Part shown: one piece after another, positions 54,075-64,000 of the stretch
How positions within the stretch are numbered: the stretch's first letter is position 1
How the letters are laid out: the number at the start of each line of letters is the position of its first letter
Source of the DNA: Gnetum montanum
Lineage: Eukaryota; Streptophyta; Gnetopsida; Gnetales; Gnetaceae
Assembly: GCA_015680685.1 (NCBI GenBank)
Contig: MNCI01026944.1
Span: forward strand, 8,703-72,702
Length of the DNA: 64,000 nt
Direction of reading: 5' to 3'
Program-made: the position numbers and the translations under genes
Notes under the pieces: generated by a model
Told to the model about the DNA's origin: nothing
The model's input: only the letters and a program-made list of their open reading frames with translations
The model's database searches: none

Positions 54075-56390
54075 GACCATGCATATATGCTCCCATGGTT
54101 GCCAGTATCAAGGGCTAGGGTTTAAGATCAAAATTAGTCATTTTAAAGGGATTTTGTGTGGTTTTATGGCTTACCACCTTGGTTCCATGATAGCTAGCAT
54201 GGCAGTAGCTATGAATATCAAAAGGGATCAAATTTTGACTATTTTTGATCTATTTCTTAAGGTTTGAAGGCTCTAGAGGGTGTTGATAGTGTCCTAAGAT
54301 GCATGCAAGGTCATTTGATATCACTTTGAGGTGTTTATGAGCTTCAAAGGAGCTTCCCAATCTCCACATTGGCTCCACATTAGCCAACATGGAAGAAAAG
54401 GTTCCCAATGTGGAAGAGTTACAAATCTTAGATTTGAACCAATTTTTACCTTACATGCATGTGTGCTCCTAGGACTGTTGGGATTGAGGGTTAGTATTAC
54501 GGTCAAAACTAGTTAATTTGGGGGTTCGCTAGGTGGCTTTCTAGAGTCACCCCATTGGTTCCACACTTGCTTCATAATGGCCAATGTGAAACTAGCTAGG
54601 AAGACTAGATGGGATCATGTCTTACCTACTTTAGGCTAGTTCTGGCTATGCATGTGCCATTCTAAGGTCGCTTACATCAATAGTTAAGGTCCAAGGTTAA
54701 AATTTATTAATTTCAATGGTTTTTGATTTTTTTTAGCTTACTCCTTGGTCCCATGTTGGCTCCATGTTGGTCAACATGGAACTAGGTAGGAAGACCTTAT
54801 GAAGTTAATTTATGGCTATTTTGAATTGAATTTTTGAAGTCTAGTAGCTGTTGGATGTCTAGATAGTGTTGTAGGATGAGTGTAGCTTAGTTTTATGTTA
54901 TTTTAATGCATCCATGACCTTCCATAAATCTTTCTAGCTACATCCATGCTAGCTCCACATTGGCCAATGTGGAAAAGAGGAGTTCTCAATGTGGGGGCAA
55001 GAAACTCTTGAAAATGATCATTTTTGACAAGTTTCAACTACTAAAGCCTTTGGGATAATTAGGTTGTTAATATAAGTACATTTGAAGGTAAATATTGAAA
55101 TTTTTGACTATTATCCCCTCCATCCATGCTAGCTCCATTCTAGCCAACATGGATAGGATCTCTCCTAGTGTGAATGAACTTGGAGTCAAGTTTTAAGCTA
55201 GTTTCAATAAGCTTTGATAGGGTTTCAAAGCTACTAATGCAATAGAGGATTGAAAGTCATGATTCAATGTTAAAATTGAATAATTTAAAGGTTCTTAGGC
55301 ATATATGTAGTCATCCCCCCTTTCTCCATGTTAGGTGTGGTATCCTCAATGTAAATGGGAGGGGGTGATGACCATTTTTCTATTTTTTGATCAATTTTGT
55401 GACATTTGATGGCTCTAAGAGACCCTAGTAGGGCCTAGAGGTCACTAGGGTAGGTCAAAGGGATATTTCCAAATATATAAATGGTTATACTACATGCACC
55501 CTAGGAATCCATGGTAGCCACCATGAAGAGGGGGGTTCACTACTAAGGAGAGGCTCTAAGGATGGAAATTGACCGAAACTTCAACTATTATCGACTATTG
55601 AAGGTCATGTAGGGTCCCTGGGGCTAACAAAGTGAAATCTAAGGTTATTTAGGGCTTGGAAAATGGCTTTATGTTATATCCCCTAATCTACCATTTGGAT
55701 CCATGCTAGGAAGCATGGATGGAATGGGGGTAGGGGGGTTTAGCAATGGGGGAAAGGATATAGAATAAAAATTGACTTACTTTGAGGCAAAAAATAGGTC
55801 ATCGAAGGCTATCAAGAGGTTTAAGGGTCAAAGAAAATGGTCACTAAACCATTTTTTTTCGTTATTTAAGCTAGCCCCACTAATTCATGAAGGATCCATG
55901 CTAGCCATCATGGAGGGTACCCCCCTCCCTTAGCGTGGATATATAGATGTACAAGTTTTAGGTACTTTCAACTACATTTGATGAGCTCTTTGAGTTACTA
56001 AGGATGATTAGAGGGATTCTATGTCATGTGCAACCACTTAGAGGGCCAAATCTAGGCTTGATGGGTTTTGGAAGAGGGGGTAAGTATGTAAGTATCAATG
56101 TTACCTCCATGGTTCTATGTTGGTCTCTATGCTAGGTAGTGTTGCCCCAATATGGAAGCATAACATGGCTAGAATTTTTAGGAGCTTGGGGTTGGATTAG
56201 GTGGGTTGTAGCTATTCTAAATTACAAGGGAGATAGTATTAATAATTATAAGGCTATAGGGGTTGGTATCCATGGTACCTCCAAACTAGGCAACATGGAT
56301 ACAATGGTGGATGGGTTTTTAGTGCTCCAAGGGGTCAAAATCCCAACATTTATGAAGTTTTTAGTTTAAAATAATCATGCATGAGGGTGT
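54075..56390. repeat. Diverged ~190-bp array with CCATGTTGGCCAACATGG hairpins
   Basis: About 12 loosely repeated segments. Each carries a near-palindrome of type TCCATGCTAGC...GCCAACATGGA (near 54175, 54365, 54560, 54750, 54960, 55130, 55510, 55705, 55890 and 56285), spaced 170-230 bp. The text between palindromes is also similar (for example TCTAGAGGGTGTT, GGGATTGAGG). No coding signal. It could be a tandem satellite or the U3 of an older LTR. Confidence 0.65.
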
Positions 56391-57279
56391 ATGGTAGGGA
56401 CCACTATCCAAAATTCAAAAATTTAAACTCAAGAGTTTCTTTCTCACCATCCCTAGTGTAGAAAAGATGTTCCTACCCTTGCACTTTAATGCACTTTGAT
56501 TTCCAAGGCACAAAAATGGAAATGAGGGTTGAAGAGTAGGCATTTAGGTTTAGGCTTCACTTTCAAAGTTGATTTTTCTAAGTTTCAAACACAAACTATC
56601 ATTCTCTACCATAGCATACTTCCTAAGGCTCTAGTAGAGATTCTTACAATCAACCACTATTCATCCTCAACATGAAAGCACTAGATCTTCATCAAGGCAA
56701 TGTAGAGATTTCAATTACCTCAATTTTCAAGATTATTCAATGCTCATGTAATAATGATGAAGAAACATGAAGGTAGCAAATAAAACAAAAAGATTCATGC
56801 CATTGATGAAGCAGCTCACAACATCTCTCAACTACCTAGGCTAGTCATCATCAAAGCCTCCTCTCTAATCTTAATATACACCATTTCTGACTATTTTCTT
56901 TAGTTTTTTGGTAGTTCTTTTGTGCTTTTTTGGCTAGAATAGGAACCATTTTCTTCAAATTCATACAAAGGGGATTGATAAAGTTGAATTATTACAAAAT
57001 TCCACCTCATATTTTGGCCTTTTCTTACTAGCTCTAGGGTTATTTATGAAACACCATAAAATTCTACATGTTATAAACAATCTTCATCATGTAGCTTTCA
57101 TCCCATGAAACTCGAGGAAAAATTTCATTGTAAATGTGAAAATTGTAACCAAAAATGGGAACTTTCACATACTTTATACTTTTGGGGCTGAAAAATGCCT
57201 CATAAGTGGTCAAATCCTCATTCCCCAGTGAAAAAAATCACCTAGTGTCTATATTTGGGTTTTTCTTGGGAGGGAGGGG
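56391..57279. other. AT-rich sequence before the assembly gap
   Basis: No coding frame, LTR terminus or clear repeat is visible. The G-rich run GGGAGGGAGGGG abuts the gap. Confidence 0.5.
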
Positions 57280-57309
57280 NNNNNNNNNNNNNNNNNNNNN
57301 NNNNNNNNN
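57280..57309. other. Assembly gap (30 N)
   Basis: Thirty N bases between a G-rich run and GGGTCTAAAATGCC. Size may be arbitrary. Confidence 1.
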
Positions 57310-57730
57310 GGGTCTAAAATGCCTTTTGGAATGAAAAAAAGGTAATTCGATGGGTTAAATGGGTGATATGCATTTTTCTATGGTGGAAACACCTACAAGG
57401 GGGTAGATCTCACCTACCTCCAATGTGAAAGACTACGAGGTCTAAAAACTTTCACCTCTTCAACATGGAGACAAAATGCACAACTTGGAAACTTTTTCCC
57501 AACTTGGAAACTCCCCTCCCCACCCCCCACCCCCCCCCCCCCTTCCCCCATTAGTCTAGAGAGTTTCCCTCCAATGTGAAAGTCTTTCCCCAACCTAGAA
57601 AGTCTCTTCCCTACCATTCCCCCACCCCCCCACCTCTCCCAAAATCTTAGGAACTTTCCCCCCAACTTGAAAAGTATCCCCCTAGCCTAGAAATTCCAAT
57701 CCCCTAGCATGGAAGCCACAAGAAGAAAAA
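57310..57730. repeat. C-rich low-complexity repeats
   Basis: Irregular units of CAACTTGGAAACTTTCCCCC and CCTAGAAAGTC type with poly-C runs (57520-57550). The open frame on the minus strand (Gly-rich) follows from this composition and is not a gene. Confidence 0.7.
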
Positions 57731-60009
57731 TTCATCAATTCATGCACTTCAATGTTGACCAACAACTTCAACAAGCAAGGTGATGAGCTTAGCATGGAAA
57801 GTGCATCTCCAGTGTGAATGGTGTGTCCTAGTTACTATTTATAATAAATGGAATGGCCATGGGGGGAAGAACTTACTATGTATAGTAACCAAAAACATTT
57901 TGGCATCCATATTGCCTAAAATTGTAAACTCTACATCAAATTTGCAACCATTTTAAAGTCAATTTTTAGCCCCATCCATGATCCAAATATCCTATAAAAG
58001 CAAGCCTCCAACACCCTTTAGAAGTTCCATGCTTTTTGACAAAGTTTAGCAATTTTTGTCCATATAAGCAATAAGGTTATGAGATTTTTCAAGTTTGGCA
58101 TTTTTTTTTTATAAAATTATCATCAAATTTCAGCCATTTTTCAAAATTCCAAACTTGGGCCATTTCAAGCACTCATGTGCTCTTGCAAGTTCCCATACTC
58201 GCATTCTCTTGAACCCCAACATGAAACCCTTATAGTCTTGAGTGACCTAATTGATAAATCCAAGGTTGCAATAGTGAAGGAAGGTTTGATAACATAAAGA
58301 GTGGCTTAGCATCCAAATCATGGAGCTCATCACATTGGCTTCAATAGGCTTTAAACTCTTGCTCAAATGCACCCCAATTTTTTTGCTTATCTAGGAACCA
58401 TTTATACACATTTCTCTAACTTATTCTTTATTATTTCTTAATAAAGATTTAAGTCTTATGTTTTGTTTATAAGAAAGTTAAATTTATTATCTATGCATTA
58501 TTTGGATCTATTTATATTCCCACATTTTGCATCTTCTAACTTCCTAGTTGATATGTTAGACTGGCTAAGGTACCTCAAATTCCATTTCTATCATGGAGGC
58601 CTTGGGGATTTGAGGTTGAGGAACTACTTGCATCGAGGATCCTTGGTTTTCATTCTTGAAATCAAGGTTTTCGTTCATAACAATTTTTCTTTGTGCTATA
58701 AGGAGGGCCTTCACCTAAATTCTATAACTAGATCTATTATTTTCATTGTCATTTGCAATCTTCTCCTTGATTTTTGAAGCCAAAACCTTTGAAAACATAA
58801 CACTAGTCTTTCTCCCCTTGTGACCAAAAATATAGTGTGGAAGTTGTAGGTAGTTGGCTTTTAGACATTTCATAGCATTTGCTATGAATTTTATATCCCA
58901 AACTGAGAAATTATATTTCTTTCCCCTCATTGTTTTTACTACCAAAACAATTTTCTCTGGTTTCTAAAGTGGGTGGTTCAACTCATCTGTGAGTTGGCTT
59001 TCCCTCCACTTTTCCAAGCTAAGAAAATTGGTAGTTGGATAAAACTAATTTTAGTCAAAAAATACCAACTTTTCACTTTGATTTTTAGCCTTTCCCCCCA
59101 TCAATGTTGAGGTATGAGGTGTGAGATTCCCATCATCCCACACTCCTTTTCCCGTTTGCCATACCTAGTGGAGAAGTAGTTGGGAGGCCAATGTTGATGA
59201 AGTTTGAAATGAATTTTATAACCAAATATATTTCTGTTGCAAGTTAAAAGCCATTTTCTAGCCAGAACTCCCAAATAATCCAATGCTACCATTCTTCCAC
59301 CCCCACCCCATGTAGTAAAAACCTTAGCATGGAAGCTCCACGTGGTTTGGATGCTATAATTTTACAAAATCTATTGTGGATTCCTAGAGCAAAGCAAGTG
59401 TGAAAGCCTTAATAAACATTTAATTTTTCTTGCCATATTCTTCACCACTAAATTAATGTTGGTTTTCATACCAACCAAGCCTATTTTTCCTTCCTTTTGG
59501 TAAAAGTTGGTAGATTTTCAAAACCATCATTGGAAACTACCAATTTTTTATTTTGGTCTTCAAAATTTCCCATGTCTCTCCAACATCGGAATAAGAAGGT
59601 GTGAGATTTCCATTTTCTCATCCCCCTTCTTTCCCACTTTTCCATACCTATTGTACATGTACTTATGAGGCCAACTTGGATGAGGTTTGAAGCCAATGTT
59701 GCGAATATTCCATATTCGGTAAAGGGGTAAAGCCCCCTTATTCCCTACTTACTATTTATAGTAAGTATATCATTTTTTCCATTTTTATTTCCTCTAAGAG
59801 TATTTTAATTCCATTCACTAGAATTTACTCCTATTTTACCATTTATATCCTACTTTTAAGTAATTCTTAGTACTATAATAATGCCTTTTCAAAAATCCAC
59901 CGAATTGTCCTTCATCTTCACTAGCGAAGATCATAACCAATAATTCTTGAGGGTGTAAGATCCCAAAGACTCTATAGTGATTGAGTGTATGTGATCTTTG
60001 AGTGTTAGA
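57731..60009. repeat. AT-rich tract with a ~475-bp imperfect duplication
   Basis: 59045-59230 and 59525-59700 are similar: ACCAACTTTTCACTTTGATT versus ACCAATTTTTTATTTTGGTC, GGTGTGAGATTCCCATCATC versus GGTGTGAGATTTCCATTTTC, and GAGGCCAA...GATGA...TTTGAA. ACTATTTATAATAAATGG-like units occur near 57835 and 59750. No gene is recognised. It may be the decayed 5' LTR and leader of H, but no termini or primer-binding site are visible. Confidence 0.5.
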
Positions 60010-60990
60010 GGGAAAATTCCTAATTTTTTAGCCATTAATGAAGATTGCTATAACTTCATTTGTGCGAAAATACAGGTAGGCATGTTAATTCCATGAATTG
60101 AAGCCAAGGCCAAAATGGAGTTTGAGCTTATACATAGGGGTGGAAAAGAGAACATCCCTTCCTCACATGAATAAATTCCTCTTAAAGATGTCTATTCTAG
60201 CATCCTAGCCTAATTGATTACTATAGAGGAGAAAGATGATAAGCCTACATTTGGAGAACAATAAGAAAAAAAGGATGAATGTAGGTCAGAATTTGAGCTT
60301 GAAAACATCCTTGAAGGACTATTCCAACAAACATCCCCCAATGTCATAGAACCTTCCCCTAATGCTTTTGTTCTCTTCATGGGCATGTTGCCACCATCTT
60401 CGATTCCTCACCCTACTATAGTAGGACCCATGCTAATTGTAGCAACACATCACACTCAGTCAATGTTACAAACAACAAACTATAACACATAAATGTCATT
60501 TGCAACATAGCCTTGATATACAAAATCATTGACAATGGATTTTACAATTACGAATTTGATAACTACTCACATGGGATCCACCATGAGACCCCTAGCAACA
60601 TAAGGATCACACACCATGTTTGTTCCATTTGTTCCTCAAGTACTAGCATAAACGACTTTTTCCTTATTTGGACCACAAGCCACAACCATATTCCAAGATT
60701 TTCCTTCTGTCATGTAATCTATAATGAGGCCACAAGCCTCACAAAAAATGCCACAACCTTATGTACAAACCTTGCAAACTATGGGGTCACTGCAAGGCTT
60801 GGATCAAGTCTTCCAAATGATTGAAGACCTAATGAAGGAGTTGAAGAGGCTCAAATCCTCTACCACACAAAGTTTCAAGATTGTGAACTTCTACCAACAT
60901 GATCCCATAAGTCCTATAGCCCCATTTCACAATTTAGCAAATATAATGAAGAAGGTAACCCTAATGCTCAGCTTATTATATTTTTTGGCG
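60010..60990 (+). pseudogene. gag: Element H: orphan Tat-like gag N-terminal half
   Basis: The plus-strand frame reads EDCYNFICAKIQVG, then FELIHRGGKENIPSSHE (compare YKLFYRGGQEFIPSPYD in A) and a Pro/Gln-rich stretch. Next are GLDQVFQMIEDLMKELKRLK and FKIVNFYQHDPISPIAP, then after a frameshift near 60925 FSKYNEEGNPNAQLIIF. Similarity stops at about 60990, just before the capsid core. Many TAG/TAA stops are present. Confidence 0.8.
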
Positions 60991-62699
60991 ACCGTTTGGG
61001 ACTCAATTTCCAATGAGTGTCCTTGAATAGGATTTAGGTGCTTGCTGGTCTTCTGGCAACACCAAAGCCCAGATACCTCCAAATAGACTCAGTAGTTAAT
61101 GTGAGTATGTGTGTGTGCTGTTACGGTGTGCGGTTGTGAAAAATGAAATGATTGCATTGTGTGTAAATGAAAAATGACTTATCTTAAGAGATTTAGCCAA
61201 CTTTGCCAACTGCTGTGAGTTGTTGAGAGTTTCTATTTTGTTCAATTGCCTAGTCAATGTGGTCATTATAATAGCTACTTGTAACAAATAAAATTTTGCA
61301 AAAACATTTGAGCACAACTCTGCAAATCTACTTCTAATTTTCCCCAGAGAAGGAGATAGTTCCACAAGAAAACTAGAAATAGAGCAAGATTCAATGGAAA
61401 TAGAAAAAGGAGAACAAGAATGTAGATTTGTGTAAAGATCTCAAATATTTAAATAAGGTAAAATGATACGAGTAAAAAATTTTCAATAAAGCTATCCCAA
61501 ATTCAATAACTACGAATTGTTCAAACTTCCAAGGCTCAAAATAAGGAATTTCTTCAAGACAATCCTACTATGCTACCCAAAAATTGCTGTGTAAACTATC
61601 ACGTACGAGACTCTATTTTGGCTAGATAATGGATGTCAAAAATTGCATCCAACAGAACCTTCAAAATACTTGACAATTTTTGATTGAAATACTATAGAGA
61701 TTCACTTTAAAGATAAAAGAAGCTATTCTGGTCCTATCAAAATACCAAAGATTTTCTGAACCCTCTTGACTATTGAATCGTTCAACGGCTTGACTACATG
61801 CAGAGCCGCTCTTACAACAATCTAAATAGTGGTTCTTATACATTGCACAATAATAAAATTTACTACTAAAATGCTCTTAAGGCTTTTAAACACAAGCACT
61901 TCTATGAAAAAATTTTAATAGAAATTTTCTATTATGCAACAAGAACAATAAGAGTAATCTAAAAATCCCAAAATTACTTGCCAAGGATAATACTATCTAA
62001 ACCACTAGCTAAACAATTTATACAAAATAAAAATGAAACATAACTCATACGACTATGACAAAGAGGCTAAAATGTTATCTTTAGCAAGTCATCTTACAAA
62101 CAATCTTTCACAATGTCTTCTTACAAATGCTCTTTCCATAATTAAAGTGAGATCCCAAGTGCGTGATCTCAAGAGTAATATATTTCTTCCAACCCCTAAA
62201 GCCCTTTTATAGGGTTCAAAACGTAGTTAGATATTCCAAAATATCTTAGCTAACTTCTCTTCCAAGTAAGGAAGTTATAACTTGCCCAACAAGTTAGGAG
62301 ACCTTACTTGCCCTACAAGTTAGGAAGTTGGAAAGTTAGGAGAAAATCATGCTAATATTGGCATGTGTCTTTACACATTTTACAAATATTTCTTTCATAA
62401 ATCTCAATTAAAAATTAAAGCCAAGGTCTTCATACTATAGGAGCTTCATTCAATTGTCATTTTTTTTAAGTTTCCAATTGTTAAATATCATTTACCACTG
62501 ATGCCCTAGTAATTTCATAAATAAGTGGTAATAAGAAGATAACATAGCGTATACCTTAGTGTAAATGTGGGTGAAGGTGGCTATATGGTCTTTAGATTCA
62601 ATAAGGCCAATCTTTTCAATTTAAATAAATCATCTTCATTTGCACTTCCCTACACCTTATTATTATTTATTTATTTTTTTGAACCCACGTACTAGTAAA
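60991..62699. other. Unassigned AT-rich sequence
   Basis: No domain or LTR pair is identified. On the minus strand AACCCTATAAAAGGGCTTTA (near 62200-62220) looks like a TATA region, so part of this may be an unrelated LTR. Short open frames (61096-61365, 61661-61843) have no recognisable content. Confidence 0.4.
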
Positions 62700-62711
62700 T
62701 TCCTGCACGGA

Positions 62712-63407
62712 TTATAAGTAACAGCTGCAAGAATGGTGGGAGTAATCAGCTGGTCGGTCATTCTTGAATTGCTGGTTCGTTTCTTTCCTTTCTTGCCTCT
62801 GCGTGAAACCCATGGAAATGGACACATACTCTACCCCATTCCTACCATCGATTTCAACCAAAACCATATGTGAACTTCCACTTCTCAACAACACCCTACT
62901 GCTGCATTCGGTAATTTTGCCATGTGGTGTTCAGTTGATCGTGGCCTTTCCAAGATGAATGTTCTTCTGCAATGTCTGCTTTCACTGACTGAAGACATCA
63001 TGCCATGTTAATTTCAAGGTGTGGATGTGCTCCTTCTCTGCAAAAATTTGAAACCACATTTTCATGACATAAAACGTGTAATAGTAAAATTACATCACAT
63101 CTCGCCATGCCTCCAATGAATCTGAGGAGGCTCCCTTCTCCACCTCACTGTGTAGCTGCTTCACGGCCTAGAAATCATCCTCCGCTTCCACCACTTCTTA
63201 CACCGAGTAGTGCACCATGATATACTGCCTCAACGACCGATATAGGTCTACCACCACAGCAAAACAAGGCCTTGACACTATGTTCTCAGCATTTTCATTC
63301 TTCTTCTTCTTACTTAGACCATGTTTGGAAAGTAGGATAAGAGGGATTTTTGATAGCCAACTGCAATGTTCTGCTACCTCCAAGCACAACAGACACCTTG
63401 GTAGCAT
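62712..63407 (-). pseudogene. Unrecognised coding-like tract with stops
   Basis: One minus-strand frame stays coherent from 63407 to 62712 with about four stops. It includes VVVDLYRSLRQYIMVHYSV, EVVEAEDDF, AVKQLHSEVEKGASSDSLEA and SSHMVLVEIDGRNGVEYVSI. The composition looks like protein, but I do not recognise a family. It could be a decayed host gene fragment or an exon of another transposon. Flanking sequence to 64000 has further open frames on both strands (for example 63665-63934 minus) that I cannot choose between. Confidence 0.3.
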
Positions 63408-64000
63408 GGTTGTTCTAGTGCGGCATCATCATGGCTCCTTGAGAAATGTTGCTGATGGAAATACCAAGATCAAGGATTTCCAAGGGTTTAAAGTTGTGTT
63501 GATCATCGTAGATGTATTGGCCGTTGTTGTTGGAGACTTTGGGCTTCTTTTGGCATAGATTGAAGGGCTTCTAGATTTAATGTGACCTTGGTGGAGATGG
63601 TGATTTGATGAGCTCCATGGTCATACCGAATCCTGGCTCTCCCCACTACTTTCATCCATCTGTGTCATCCATAATACATGTGCGGCTCCCTGAATGTTTT
63701 CCAAAAGCTTATTCCTGTAATAAAATCCAATCCTTGTTGTTTCTTGTTGAACATAGAGGTACCAATAAGCATCCATGGTCTACGAAATAAGAAGTGTTTG
63801 GGATTGCATATGACTGTAGCTAGCCTCCACCTTGCCCAACTATGGTACAATGTTGGAGCTTTCCTGAAAAGTTGGCACCACAGTGATGCTGCCAACTTCT
63901 GACCAGAAGCGTTACAAATGGCACTCTTTCTCAAACACGAATGGGTTCTCCACCTTTCTTTCTATCCTGCTTTAACACTTCTAGTTTCTTTGAGAGAACT

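Noticed and set aside
57414-57665. Gly-rich minus-strand ORF
   Set aside because: Produced by C-rich low-complexity repeats next to the gap.
58463-58777. 104-codon plus-strand ORF as a membrane protein
   Set aside because: Hydrophobicity follows from T-rich sequence; no conserved motif, start context or neighbour supports it.
60980-61010. TTTTTTGGCGACCG at 60983 as an Ogre-type tRNA-Arg primer-binding site
   Set aside because: It resembles the pattern, but no LTR end precedes it; gag-like sequence does. The related elements here use a different site.

Overview
This window is nuclear DNA of a large-genome plant. Nearly all of it is a nest of related Ty3/gypsy LTR retrotransposons of the Tat/Ogre lineage. 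The lineage call rests on the pol of element A (minus strand, 22077 to 18596), which has reverse transcriptase, a gypsy RNase H, a second archaeal-type RNase H (the Tat/Athila hallmark), then an integrase. I see no rRNA, tRNA, CRISPR array or ordinary host gene, and the species cannot be named from this sequence.

Layout, left to right. Element C (minus, 1-4585, left part outside the window) has a gag and a 5' LTR. It sits in the protease of D (plus, 4586-9648), which has protease, 27-bp repeats and 3' LTR but no pol. D abuts E (minus, about 9649-12100), a gag-protease fragment. E abuts F (plus, about 12101-15352), which keeps only its 3' end and 3' LTR. F lies in G (plus, 15353-15971 and 44495-54074), which has decayed pol and a 3' LTR. 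A (minus, 15972-44494, target duplication ATACA) is inserted in G, and B (minus, 26021-36731, target duplication CCAAG) is inserted in A. To the right are a diverged ~190-bp hairpin-bearing array (54075-56390), an AT-rich tract with a 30-N gap, an orphan gag remnant H (about 60010-60990), and a terminal tract with one weak coding-like stretch.

The most notable content is a spliced gene carried antisense between protease and reverse transcriptase in the two elements that keep pol sequence, A and G. In A it runs on the plus strand from a TATA box at 22424 to a stop at 37876, over about eight exons. Exon 2 encodes a domain I read as an FCP1/NLI-interacting-factor HAD phosphatase whose catalytic aspartate is replaced by glutamate. 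Later exons encode a globular domain I do not recognise, an acidic linker and a coiled coil. G carries diverged counterparts of exons 2 to 6 on its minus strand, in the same order, with exon 2 almost identical in length (448 versus 449 nt). This looks like a host gene captured before A and G diverged.

A second regularity is repeats. Each element has its own minisatellite in the LTR U3. In A and G the same motif type recurs in the first intron of the antisense gene. Internal regions hold a different repeat class sharing the core ATGAC-TTAAACTA; in B it is read in frame as a 9-residue repeat fused to the protease. B and D have gag and/or protease but no pol, and look like a non-autonomous subfamily. 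Decay of gag-protease is mostly nonsense TAG/TGA/TAA at former CAG, CGA and CAA codons with the frame kept, as expected from deamination of methylated cytosine.
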